The position numbers were made by a program, and so were the translations under genes. From NCBI GenBank assembly GCA_039815145.1, contig JBCBZW010000028.1, positions 1-50,881 on the forward strand: a stretch of 50,881 bases of DNA, written 5' to 3'. How positions within the stretch are numbered: position 1 is the stretch's first letter; every line of letters begins with the position of its first letter. Shown here in pieces: positions 23,938 through 30,865 of the stretch. The notes beneath the pieces are model-generated. The model worked only from the letters and a program-made list of their open reading frames with translations, was not told the DNA's origin and did not search any database. This DNA comes from Pseudomonadota bacterium. GTDB taxonomy: Bacteria > Pseudomonadota > Gammaproteobacteria > Steroidobacterales > JBCBZW01.

Positions 23938-25632
23938 TCATCCTCCCACAGAGCCCCCCAACCACCCAGCCGTACACACCCCCTCAGTCGCCCCAATGGC
24001 ATCCGAGAAGCACTCAGCGATGCTGAGGTAGAAGTTCCCGACGGTGGACAGCCCGCCATTCTGGCCGAACGAAAACAGTCCAATCATCAGCACGTAGACC
24101 AGCATGAACGGGAACCACCAGCGGATCGTCTGGAGTGTCGCGATCCAGAAGCGCCAGCTGTCCTGCATCGGTGTCCCCGGCTGGAGCCGCTCCACCGCCC
24201 AGTCGTTCCACTTTGCAGGAATCAGCGTGATCCCCGCTGCGTACGCCATCACCGAGAGGTGAAGTAGCGTCGGCACGAAGGTCGAGAAGTGCATCGCGGA
24301 GACCCACCACTGAGACTGGCTGCGCAAGCCTGCGAACTTGGACTCGAGGTCGATGACTGGGGCGCCGGTTGGCCCGATGGTTGTGGCTATGTTGAGGAGC
24401 TGAGACAGGCCGACGATAGAGATCGCTAGCAATCCGAGCGTGACAGCCGCTACAAGCGAGTCCAGCGCGGAATAGCCGATCACTCGCAACCAAGCAGATC
24501 TACCCCCTTGAGAAGAGGATGCTATGGATCTCGTCAGTAAGAGCCGCGTTACACCGAACGACGCGAAATCGAAGACTGCATTGCAGAACGGTAGCACTAC
24601 TAGGAAAGGCCATAGGTTGGCGGCACTCTCGACATCAACCTCGAGGGCGGCCGCTGCCACAAGTGTCGGCACAAGAAAGACGCAACCGAGGATCGCCGGA
24701 AGAAGCCGCCGCCACTTCGTCTCAACTACGTGACCAGCGCCAGCGAAAGCGCCAACAGCGACAACAACAGTGACAACGCCAACGACAACGCCATTGACAA
24801 CGCTATTGACAGCGCCAAGCACAGCCAAACCGACAGCCAAACCGACAGCTAAAGTGGCAGCGACGGCGCCCGTGCCAGGCACAAAACGGACAACAGGGCC
24901 AAAGACAGCGTTAGCGAAAATTCCTGCGACAAAGACAGCGAGGGCGCCAGCAAGAACGCCAGCGAAGGCGACAACGCCAGCGCCAGCGACACGGCCAGCG
25001 AAAGCGAGAGCGAAAGCGAGAGCACCAGCTAGTAGCAGACCCTTAGCCAGCCTTCTCGGTGTGACTGGCCACTCGGCTAGGAGCGCATCCGAAACCACTA
25101 GGACTAAGGTGATTGGCCACATGACGAACAGACCCACTAGCGTGACCATTTTCCCCCAACCACCGAGGTTATCCGAGTAAACCTGAATGCTACCCAACGC
25201 GCCACTCCCACCGACGGCCCAGTCGGTCGTCATGAGGATAATTGGATAAGCGATAGAGATGGCTACGAAGAACGCCAAGGCGCTGTTATTGAAGCAGCTA
25301 TCCCAGAGTTCAGCCTTGGGGTCTGTGTAGGAGCGCTCGTACGTCGGCGGAAGCACCCGCGCACTCCAGTCCAAGAAGACACCAACCAAGACGCGATACT
25401 TCTCGCCGAACGCCCGCTTCTCTAGACTGGATTTCAGCCGAAGAACAGAGTTGGACTTCCGCGGATCAGGCCTCTCGGCAACCCACTTCAGCTTGTGAGC
25501 TTTTTCGACCCTGTCCTCGCCCAGGACCATCCAGTGAAGCACCCAGAGTACTGGGAACGCGCTGAGCGGGATCGCCCAAAGCCGTTCGACACCGTAAAGA
25601 AGCTTCAGGAATTCTGAGACGAATGGTGGCAA
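23938..25632 (-). CDS. Polytopic membrane protein with low-complexity core
   Basis: The only plausible start before the first membrane segment is TTG at 25632 (564 residues). Ten or more hydrophobic segments are visible, beginning with LWAIPLSAFPVLWVLHWMVLG. A central stretch (about residues 195-300) is a nearly continuous Ala/Val/Gly/Phe run; its DNA repeats gcaaaagcgcc-like 6- and 12-base units, a sign of replication slippage. The C-terminal half has separate helices and Trp-rich loops (WFPFMLVYVLMIGLFSFG). Such proteins are not phage structural components. With the next gene it may form a two-gene membrane system. Function unknown. Confidence 0.6.
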   Translation of the reverse strand: MPPFVSEFLKLLYGVERLWAIPLSAFPVLWVLHWMVLGEDRVEKAHKLKWVAERPDPRKSNSVLRLKSSLEKRAFGEKYRVLVGVFLDWSARVLPPTYERSYTDPKAELWDSCFNNSALAFFVAISIAYPIILMTTDWAVGGSGALGSIQVYSDNLGGWGKMVTLVGLFVMWPITLVLVVSDALLAEWPVTPRRLAKGLLLAGALAFALAFAGRVAGAGVVAFAGVLAGALAVFVAGIFANAVFGPVVRFVPGTGAVAATLAVGLAVGLAVLGAVNSVVNGVVVGVVTVVVAVGAFAGAGHVVETKWRRLLPAILGCVFLVPTLVAAAALEVDVESAANLWPFLVVLPFCNAVFDFASFGVTRLLLTRSIASSSQGGRSAWLRVIGYSALDSLVAAVTLGLLAISIVGLSQLLNIATTIGPTGAPVIDLESKFAGLRSQSQWWVSAMHFSTFVPTLLHLSVMAYAAGITLIPAKWNDWAVERLQPGTPMQDSWRFWIATLQTIRWWFPFMLVYVLMIGLFSFGQNGGLSTVGNFYLSIAECFSDAIGATEGVCTAGWLGGSVGG

Positions 25633-25708
25633 GGGCGTCCGTTCTTCTAAGGCGGCCGATTAGCGTCAGTGTACCCAATCACCGCTGTTTGTCAGGCAGC
25701 CTCTTGGG

Positions 25709-26080
25709 TCAGCGCGCTCCCGCCTGCTCGGGCGCGGACAATCGATACCCCACCGCGTACCGAATCTCCGCCAGAACCGCCATGAAAGCCCGATGGCTCA
25801 ACCCGGCCCGCTCAGCCGCCACCCGCGTGCTCCCCAGCCCCGCGAGATACTGAGCCGCCACGACCACCCGATCCTGCTCAGGCATCACCCCCTCCGCGGT
25901 CAACGCCTCCACCAGGCGCTGATCCTCGGTGGCGAACCACACCCGGGGCACCCGCCCGCCGAACCCCGCACTCGGCTTGTAGTCCATCGACGGCGAGGGG
26001 ACCGAGGCCACGTACCCCTCCCGCTTGGCGGCCCACTCCCGCAACGCGAGATCCCCGAGCTGGTGGATCGGCGTCCTCAC
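25709..26080 (-). CDS. Antitermination protein Q-like
   Basis: A GTG overlapping the previous stop by four bases gives 123 residues. The layout matches small phage Q antiterminators (PF06530-type): an N-terminal helix with REWAAKR, then D-Y-K-P-S-A-G-F-G-G-R-V-P (about residues 32-44), the counterpart of DWQPIAAGFKGLLP in E. coli prophage Q proteins, a charged helix, and a C-terminal helix-turn-helix (VVVAAQYLAGLGSTRVAAERAGLS). It is the last gene of the early leftward operon, as Q is in lambda. If correct it controls a late promoter, for which the element at 20849-20877 is the best candidate. Confidence 0.62.
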   Translation of the reverse strand: MRTPIHQLGDLALREWAAKREGYVASVPSPSMDYKPSAGFGGRVPRVWFATEDQRLVEALTAEGVMPEQDRVVVAAQYLAGLGSTRVAAERAGLSHRAFMAVLAEIRYAVGYRLSAPEQAGAR

Positions 26081-26361
26081 GCAGCGACCTCGAGGCGCCG
26101 TGAGGCGAGCTCCCGCTCCGACGCCCACCGATCCTGTCGGTGACAGAGCTCAGGACCACACGACACCACCCGCCGCTTGATCCGAAGTCGCCCGTCCACG
26201 ACCTCGCAGTTCCCTCGGGTGACGAGGTAGTGCACGACGTCCGGATCCGGCTCCACCCGCTGACGTCGCCACAGCTTCGCCAGGACCGCACAGGCGCGGT
26301 CGTGGAGCTTCCCATCGCGAATGGGCAGGTCGGCCCAGCGAGTCTTCCTGTGCACACTCAT
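26077..26361 (-). CDS. Hypothetical early phage protein
   Basis: This 94-residue basic protein lies between the DUF5675 gene and the Q-like gene with four-base overlaps at both ends, so it is translated as part of the early operon. It begins MSVHRKTRWADLPIRDGKLHDRACAVLAK and is Arg-rich, with two Cys. No domain is recognised; small genes in this slot are the nin-region type in lambda-like phages. Confidence 0.6.
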   Translation of the reverse strand: MSVHRKTRWADLPIRDGKLHDRACAVLAKLWRRQRVEPDPDVVHYLVTRGNCEVVDGRLRIKRRVVSCGPELCHRQDRWASERELASRRLEVAA

Positions 26362-26819
26362 GCGGCCACTGCCCGAGCGGGTCCGACACTGTCGATGCTG
26401 AGCATCCAGTCATCCTCGCCGAAGTGCTGCCGTAGCATCCTCATGGCGACCCGGCTGCTGGTAACCAGCGGCGCATTGGGCGCGATCGCCACCCCAGGTG
26501 CGATGCATCCTTGCACCTCATCACAGCGATTCGCTGCGTGAATCAGCACGCCGAATCGCGCGATTCCCGGCTGATCGAAGTGGGAGACCGTGCGGCCCTG
26601 GAGGATGTACACCCCGTCCCCGTTACTCGGACGGCTGTACGGCGAGACGTGGTACAGACCCTCAGGAATGCAGCTCACGCCCCGCTCGTTGTTTCGCCAG
26701 GGTCGCTCAACCGTGTAGAGCCTGAGCTCCGTCCCGTCGTCTTGCGGGATCACTAGGCTCCCGAAGGTGCCCCAGAAGTCGATGCCGTAGCACCAACGGG
26801 TCAGCGTTGCGTATTTCAT
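26358..26819 (-). CDS. DUF5675 family protein
   Basis: This 153-residue protein shows the DUF5675 pattern: LYTVERPWRNNERGVSCIPEGLY (about residues 34-56), SPYSRPSNGDGVY, then HFDQPGIARFGVLIHAANRCDEVQGCIAPG (about 79-108). The H-A-A-N...GCI arrangement resembles the His and Cys placement of L,D-transpeptidase domains, though that is only similarity of pattern. The family is common in phages. No endolysin is found elsewhere in the window, so a role in the cell wall is possible. It overlaps both neighbours by four bases. Confidence 0.78.
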   Translation of the reverse strand: MKYATLTRWCYGIDFWGTFGSLVIPQDDGTELRLYTVERPWRNNERGVSCIPEGLYHVSPYSRPSNGDGVYILQGRTVSHFDQPGIARFGVLIHAANRCDEVQGCIAPGVAIAPNAPLVTSSRVAMRMLRQHFGEDDWMLSIDSVGPARAVAA

Positions 26820-27190
26820 GCGCGCGGGCCTCCTTCAGCCTCCCTCGGCTCGTCATCCATCTCTCGCAGCCAATCGCAGAAGCGATCGGCATCCATGATC
26901 GGCATGTACCGCCACTCCCCGCCGTCGCAGCGGAAGGCCAGCGCCGGGATGCGATTCCCCTCCGCCGCGGCCTGCTCCACCTGCAGGATCGCGGTCATCA
27001 GCTGCGCCCGAGATCCCCAGCGCTTCACCTCGATCGCAACGGCGTGGTCCATCCCGTGCTCGATGTCCTCGCCCGAGTCCCGGGCCTGGCTGAGCGCTCG
27101 CTTGGCGAACCCCTCGCCTAGGCGATCGTTGAGCGCGTTCACGACCTCCCGCTCCCCGCCCTTCCCCTTGCGCACGCTCCTCGCTCCCAT
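26816..27190 (-). CDS. Holliday-junction resolvase-like PD-(D/E)XK nuclease
   Basis: This 124-residue protein has the compact PD-(D/E)XK arrangement of phage Hjc-like nucleases: GKGGEREVVNAL (E at residue 13), SGEDIEHG (D at 42), and VAIEVKRW (E-x-K at residues 54-56). The C-terminal helix and strand follow. It lies three bases after the initiator gene and would resolve replication or recombination intermediates. The role follows from the family. Confidence 0.82.
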   Translation of the reverse strand: MGARSVRKGKGGEREVVNALNDRLGEGFAKRALSQARDSGEDIEHGMDHAVAIEVKRWGSRAQLMTAILQVEQAAAEGNRIPALAFRCDGGEWRYMPIMDADRFCDWLREMDDEPREAEGGPRA

Positions 27191-27193
27191 CGC

Positions 27194-28138
27194 TCAGCAC
27201 CTCCCCAGGGCCTGGCCGCCCGCCTGGGCGACGGTGTCGCTCGCCGGGCTGGGTCGTCGGCGCTTGGGGCATGGCCCGCACCGATGGGCGTCGTTGGTGA
27301 TCTCGTCGCAGCGAGCACAGGGTTGGTGGCCCTTCGGCTTGGCGGGTCCACCGGCGTCGGTCATCACGACCCGGCGGACGTAGCTCTCGAGGGCGTGGGG
27401 GTGGTCTGGGGGTGTGCCGTGGTGGGCGACGAACGCGTCCATGCCGCGGGAGATCTGATCGCTGGTCGGCGGCGTGCCCTGGGCCCAGGCTCGCCAGACC
27501 TGCATCGCCCTCGGCGCCTGGAGCTTGGTCGGGCTGAACGGGAGCGTCGGGGCGTGGACCAGGTAAGCGTCGTTCACCGACTGGACGATCTCGGCGACCC
27601 GAGTCGCAATGCCCCCACCATCGTCGCGCGCTGCTGTGTTGGCGGGTTCTATGGCGGGTTCCTGGCGGGTTACCTGGTCAGGGTGACCACATTGAGAGGT
27701 CAGGGTGACCACATGAGAATGGTCACTGTGACCATGTGGGGACTCGCTACTGTGGTCAGCGTGACCATCTGGGAGCGCCCTACTCTGGTCACCATGACCA
27801 ACTGGCAACGGAACCTGACTGTGGTCACCGTGACCACGTGAGAGCACCTTGGTGACGTTCACTGTGTAGCGGTTCGTGCGCCCGAAGTGACCACGGTCCT
27901 TGGTGACCCACTCATGCTGCGCTAGCCACCGAACGCCTCGCTGTACTGTGCTCTTGCCTACTCCAAGGTCGTCAGCAATCGCCCCAAGGCCAGGCCATGC
28001 GAGGCGCTCATGATTGGATCGAAGCGCCAAGTAGATCGCCACCTGACGTGCATTGTTGGGCGCATCAACGACGGCTAGGCAAGACAGTAGCCGTAGCGCG
28101 AGCTCTCCAGATCCTAGGGATGCCCGCTGCTCCGCCAT
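27194..28138 (-). CDS. Replication initiator protein with internal iterons
   Basis: I use the ATG at 28138, preceded by AGGTGG at eight bases; a start at 28243 overlapping cro is possible. The 314-residue product has a winged-helix DNA-binding N-terminus (AWPGLGAIADDLGVGKSTVQRGVRWL, about residues 40-65). In the middle, G-H-x-D-(H/Q)-S appears repeatedly, because six palindromic iterons lie in the coding sequence (27675-27836). The C-terminal part has conserved W and a Cys-rich stretch (CARCDEITNDAHRCGPC) that may bind zinc. It is the lambda O-like initiator: origin inside the initiator gene. Confidence 0.83.
   Translation of the reverse strand: MAEQRASLGSGELALRLLSCLAVVDAPNNARQVAIYLALRSNHERLAWPGLGAIADDLGVGKSTVQRGVRWLAQHEWVTKDRGHFGRTNRYTVNVTKVLSRGHGDHSQVPLPVGHGDQSRALPDGHADHSSESPHGHSDHSHVVTLTSQCGHPDQVTRQEPAIEPANTAARDDGGGIATRVAEIVQSVNDAYLVHAPTLPFSPTKLQAPRAMQVWRAWAQGTPPTSDQISRGMDAFVAHHGTPPDHPHALESYVRRVVMTDAGGPAKPKGHQPCARCDEITNDAHRCGPCPKRRRPSPASDTVAQAGGQALGRC
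27675..27836. repeat. Six palindromic iterons, candidate replication origin
   Basis: Six copies of TGGTCA-N3-TGACCA (the second begins with A) start at 27675, 27697, 27720, 27753, 27786 and 27822. Start-to-start distances are 22, 23, 33, 33 and 36 bases, close to whole helical turns except the last. Each is a perfect 6-3-6 palindrome, apart from the first base of the second. They lie in the initiator gene, the layout of lambda ori. Confidence 0.82.
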
Positions 28139-28227
28139 TAGGCAATCCACCTGCTGGGATGCCGACAGCAGACGGGCTCGCGTCGGAAGCCTAAGCAAGT
28201 CACTGTGGGCACGCGGTCCACGGCGCT

Positions 28228-28238
28228 CACTACTGTGC
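28228..28238. promoter_or_regulatory. Possible extra operator half-copy
   Basis: CACTACTGTGC here is identical to 11 bases of the operator copy at 28497-28508. It lies at the end of the Cro-like gene, before the initiator start. Chance occurrence cannot be excluded. Confidence 0.25.
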
Positions 28239-28481
28239 TGCATCGGGCGGACCGACAGTGGGTGAGGCGATTGTCTCAACGGACTCGCTAGAAAGAAGGC
28301 CGTCAGCGACGAGCACGGCAGAGAGTCGAGCAAGCAAGTCGGCCGAAGTCCGCTTCTTCCTCGCGCCGTTGGCGATCTTGCTGACGGCTGAGACGGAACA
28401 GCCCGCTCGTCGAGCTACCTCCTCATAGCCACCGCGGCGCTTGATGGCCGCCGCCACATCGGCAACAGGATACGAGTACAT
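28230..28481 (-). CDS. Cro-like helix-turn-helix regulator
   Basis: This 83-residue protein begins MYSYPVADVAAAIKRRGGYEEVARRAGCSVSAVSKIANG; the segment YEEVARRAGCSVSAVSKIANGARK is a helix-turn-helix (about residues 19-42). It is transcribed leftward and divergently from the repressor, sharing the operator pair at 28483-28508. It heads the early leftward operon with the initiator, so it is the Cro/CII-type regulator of lysis-lysogeny. The start codon lies two bases from the first operator, so the leader must be very short. Confidence 0.8.
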   Translation of the reverse strand: MYSYPVADVAAAIKRRGGYEEVARRAGCSVSAVSKIANGARKKRTSADLLARLSAVLVADGLLSSESVETIASPTVGPPDAAQ

Positions 28482-28482
28482 G

Positions 28483-28494
28483 ACACAATTGTGC
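28483..28494. promoter_or_regulatory. Operator O1 (ACACAATTGTGC)
   Basis: Eleven of twelve bases match the palindrome GCACAATTGTGC found at 29241 and 29265. It lies in the 52-base divergent gap between the Cro-like gene and the repressor. Confidence 0.65.
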
Positions 28495-28496
28495 GT

Positions 28497-28508
28497 GCAC
28501 TACTGTGC
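28497..28508. promoter_or_regulatory. Operator O2 (GCACTACTGTGC)
   Basis: A ten-of-twelve match to the GCACAATTGTGC palindrome, with outer arms intact. Its centre is 14 bases from that of O1, so a repressor could bind both cooperatively and block both divergent promoters. Confidence 0.55.
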
Positions 28509-28533
28509 GCATTGCAAGTGAGGAAGAGCAGAG

Positions 28534-28941
28534 ATGCACTACGCTGACTCACTACAATCTGCCTGTATGGACAGGAAGTACAAACTCAAAGTCGCAATCG
28601 CGCAGAACGTAGCCCGATGCCTCGAGGAATCGGGCCTTCGCCCCAACAGCGCGACTGATCTCGAGTCGCACACGGGCCTACCGAAACGAACCGGCAGAGA
28701 CGTGCTCGTGCCCGACGCTAGGCCGGCGACACTACCGTCACTCGAGACGCTGGAGGTTATCGCGCGCGGTTTCCAGCTTCCCGGGGCGTGGGCTCTTCAG
28801 CTAGCGCCGGATGAGATCGGCCCCCAAGACCGACTTCGTGAAGCAACCCAGATCATGGACGACTACCTTCATTGCGACTCCAATGGTCGTCGGCTCGTAC
28901 GCGACCTCGCGAAGCAACTCAGGGGCAAGTCTCAAGGATAG
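28534..28941 (+). CDS. Small phage repressor (CI-like), helix-turn-helix
   Basis: The ATG at 28534 follows GAGGAA and gives 135 residues; M12 is an alternative. The N-terminal half has LKVAIAQNVARCLEESG... and DLESHTGLPKRTGRDVLVP, a Xre-type helix-turn-helix with loosely conserved residues, and LPSLETLEVIARGFQLP, the conserved helix that follows the HTH in many Xre repressors. There is no LexA-type peptidase domain, so RecA-dependent self-cleavage is not expected. Divergent from Cro, it is the best candidate for the lysogeny repressor. Confidence 0.68.
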   Translation: MHYADSLQSACMDRKYKLKVAIAQNVARCLEESGLRPNSATDLESHTGLPKRTGRDVLVPDARPATLPSLETLEVIARGFQLPGAWALQLAPDEIGPQDRLREATQIMDDYLHCDSNGRRLVRDLAKQLRGKSQG

Positions 28942-29098
28942 CCAACTGCACCCTCGCGCCGGCGCTGATAACCGCAAATTCGTGCTCCTTATCAGTGTGC
29001 GCTCCCAGTTCTTCAATCAAATCGAGCGCAGCCTCGAGCCGACTGACAACTGAACTTCTCGAGACTCCCTGAACGCCCTCTTCGACTGATTTCTCCAT
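28919..29098 (-). CDS. Small helical protein, uncertain
   Basis: This 59-residue candidate (from the ATG at 29098) runs against the repressor gene and overlaps its end by 23 bases. It encodes a helical, Glu/Ala/Leu-rich product (SRLEAALDLIEELGAHTD). No ribosome-binding site is visible. It lies leftward of the double operator at 29241-29276 and could be transcribed from it. It may be non-coding. Confidence 0.35.
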   Translation of the reverse strand: MEKSVEEGVQGVSRSSVVSRLEAALDLIEELGAHTDKEHEFAVISAGARVQLAILETCP

Positions 29099-29240
29099 AG
29101 TCGTATGTCGGCCCACGGCCAGACACCTCCGCTCCTGGTGCGTTCTCGTCACCCTCCCCCGACGAAGGATCGATTGCGCGTTGAACAACGCGGTCCAGCA
29201 GGAACCGCTCTACGCCAACCTAGGCTGGCCTCTAAATTTG

Positions 29241-29252
29241 GCACAATTGTGC
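29241..29252. promoter_or_regulatory. Operator O3 (GCACAATTGTGC)
   Basis: A perfect 12-base palindrome and one of a pair. Together with O4 it forms a larger dyad TGGCACAATTGTGC ... GCACAATTGTGCCA with an A/T-rich core (ttgctatattac) where a -10 box may lie. Confidence 0.7.
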
Positions 29253-29264
29253 TTGCTATATTAC

Positions 29265-29276
29265 GCACAATTGTGC
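29265..29276. promoter_or_regulatory. Operator O4 (GCACAATTGTGC)
   Basis: An identical second copy, 24 bases from O3 centre to centre, about two helical turns and a fraction. It lies 52 bases before the start of the next plus-strand gene and probably controls the rightward (recombination/integration) operon. Confidence 0.7.
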
Positions 29277-29327
29277 CAGTCTTTGCTCATGGTTCCTCTC
29301 CGATACACGCGAACTGGGAAGAACAAC

Positions 29328-29486
29328 ATGACCTTCAATCGCCTAGCCCGTATCCACGCTCTGCTCGACATCGGCCACACACGTCTGACCGCAGAAGAGC
29401 GGACCGAGATGCTGGACCTGATGCAACAGCAGTGCATCTCCGATGCGACGCGACTTCTCTCACCTAAGCACGGAATTGACACTTAA
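29328..29486 (+). CDS. Small early protein (52 residues)
   Basis: The ATG at 29328 is preceded by GGAAGA and gives 52 residues, MTFNRLARIHALLDIGHTRLTAEERTEMLDLMQQQ..., mainly helical and charged. The longer reading upstream would run across the operator pair and is not plausible. It is the first gene of the rightward operon after O3/O4. Position recalls small regulators of the early operon, but no family is recognised. Confidence 0.5.
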   Translation: MTFNRLARIHALLDIGHTRLTAEERTEMLDLMQQQCISDATRLLSPKHGIDT

Positions 29487-29506
29487 CATATTCATTCGCT
29501 GATTAT
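29476..29506 (+). promoter_or_regulatory. Candidate promoter for a short RNA
   Basis: TTGACA (29476-29481) is followed by GATTAT (29501-29506) after 19 bases, or TGATTA (29500-29505) after 18. It lies at the end of the 52-residue gene and about 150 bases before a strong terminator. Confidence 0.35.
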
Positions 29507-29511
29507 CCGCC

Positions 29512-29658
29512 CACGAAGGAGCGATGCAGCGTCCGCTAGTTAGCGTTTCCATTCAATGGCCAATTCTGGTGTTGATCCCGAGAAATGTGACCGCTTGATG
29601 ATGGAAACGCCGGATCCCCTCCCCAGGAGCTTAGCGGGGCCACGGCCCCGCTCTTTTT
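29512..29658 (+). ncRNA. Candidate small RNA or attenuated leader
   Basis: Between the candidate promoter and the terminator there is no convincing gene. The region has a perfect 10-bp inverted repeat, GCGTTTCCAT (29543-29552) and ATGGAAACGC (29601-29610), with a 48-base loop, followed by the terminator hairpin. A transcript of about 147 bases with a long-range stem and intrinsic terminator would look like a regulatory RNA or an attenuator for the operon behind it. The start is inferred, not seen. Confidence 0.35.
29633..29658 (+). terminator. Strong intrinsic terminator
   Basis: AGCGGGGCC and GGCCCCGCT are perfect complements (9 bp, or 8 with a four-base loop), followed by CTTTTT. It ends transcription between the 52-residue gene and the following gene on the plus strand. 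Confidence 0.8.
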
Positions 29659-29669
29659 CGGAGACTGCT

Positions 29670-29927
29670 ATGTCGGTTACTAGCCGAACCTTCGAAGCGA
29701 TGACGCATGAACAACAGCGCTACGTAGAACAGCGAGTGATCGAAACCGCCAACCGCGTGGTGCGTAGCCAACGATTGCAGATGAGAGAGAGCCTTAACGG
29801 CCTGGTGTGCGGCGACATCGACGACATCGTTGATTCGCTACAGACGGGCCAGGAGCTCACGCGAACGCAGATGGAAGATCTCATGACCATCTTAGGCGTC
29901 GTGCACACCACGATCGCCAACCTCTAA
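29670..29927 (+). CDS. Hypothetical phage protein (85 residues)
   Basis: The ATG at 29670 follows GGAG at six bases and comes right after the terminator hairpin; a longer frame upstream passes through the hairpin and is rejected. The product is helical and acidic (MTHEQQRYVEQRVIETANRVVRSQRL, then IDDIVDSLQTGQELTRTQMEDLMTIL). No family is recognised. It precedes the Sak4-like gene by 23 bases, so it is in the recombination operon. Confidence 0.6.
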   Translation: MSVTSRTFEAMTHEQQRYVEQRVIETANRVVRSQRLQMRESLNGLVCGDIDDIVDSLQTGQELTRTQMEDLMTILGVVHTTIANL

Positions 29928-29950
29928 CCCGCTACGGGAGCACGACCAGC

Positions 29951-30865
29951 ATGCCCTTGAACATCATTCCCGCATCCGAGCCCATCGACGTGCAGCAGAT
30001 CACCGCAGTGATCTACGGGCAGCCTGGCCTCGGCAAGACCAGCACCGGCTTCACCTCTTCCCGTCCGCTGCTGCTCGATTTCGACAACGGTGCCCACCGC
30101 TCTGCCTTCAGACAGGACACTCAGCCCGTCGCCGCTTGGCGCGACGTGGCGGACATCGCCGAATGGCCGCTCGATCCCTTCGATACGCTGGTGATCGACA
30201 CCGCAGGGCGTGCGCTCGACCTTCTTGCCGCTGACATCATGCGAGAAGATCCGAAGCTCCAGAGCGGTGGCGCATTGAATCAACGTGGCTACGGCTCCCT
30301 GAAGGCGCGATTTGCCGGATGGCTGAAGACGGTGCACACGCGAGGGCTGGACGTTGTCTTGCTCGCGCACGACAAAGAGGACAGGCGCAACGATGACGTC
30401 ATTGTCCGACCGGACATTACGGGGGGCAGCTACCACGAGATCTTCAAACTAGCCGATCTCGTAGGCTATCTTTGCCAGCGCGCCCAGTGCACACTGTTGG
30501 TCTGCAACCCAACAGATACGAGCGTGGGCAAAGACCCCGCCGGATTCGGCACCCTGGAAGTGCCGGACTACCACCAAGAACCCACATGGTTTGCTGACCG
30601 GATCGCCGACGTAAAGAAGAGGATCGGCGTGCTGTCCGCGGAGGGGCAGCGCGTCGTATCCGAGGTCAGCGACCTCCGAGAGCTACTGGACAAGGTCCAG
30701 GACGCCGAGGGCCTGAACGCCTTCTCCACCATGGTGATGGACGGCGAGTACCGTCCTGCCAGCAAGGCTCAGGTACGCGCTGTTCTTCGTGAGCGGGTGA
30801 AGGAACTCGGCTGCAAGTACGACAAGAAGGCCAAGGCGTACGTCCCTGACGAGGCCGCGGCATGA
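29951..30865 (+). CDS. Sak4-like RecA-type recombinase (AAA_24)
   Basis: This 304-residue ATPase has Walker A GQPGLGKTS (residues 23-31) and Walker B TLVIDTAG (79-86), and resembles the AAA_24/Sak4 phage nucleotide-binding group: LLLDFDNGAH after strand 2, then VVLLAHDKE (about 135-143) and a sensor-type region IVRPDITGGSYHEIFKLADLVGYL. The C-terminal part (VRAVLRERVKELGCKYDKKAKAYV) is family-like. Sak4 proteins promote single-strand annealing during phage recombination. It overlaps the exonuclease gene by four bases. Confidence 0.82.
   Translation: MPLNIIPASEPIDVQQITAVIYGQPGLGKTSTGFTSSRPLLLDFDNGAHRSAFRQDTQPVAAWRDVADIAEWPLDPFDTLVIDTAGRALDLLAADIMREDPKLQSGGALNQRGYGSLKARFAGWLKTVHTRGLDVVLLAHDKEDRRNDDVIVRPDITGGSYHEIFKLADLVGYLCQRAQCTLLVCNPTDTSVGKDPAGFGTLEVPDYHQEPTWFADRIADVKKRIGVLSAEGQRVVSEVSDLRELLDKVQDAEGLNAFSTMVMDGEYRPASKAQVRAVLRERVKELGCKYDKKAKAYVPDEAAA

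Noticed and set aside
29556-29669. Extension of the 85-residue protein upstream across the terminator
   Set aside because: Its coding would need the terminator stem; the ATG after the hairpin has a proper ribosome-binding site.
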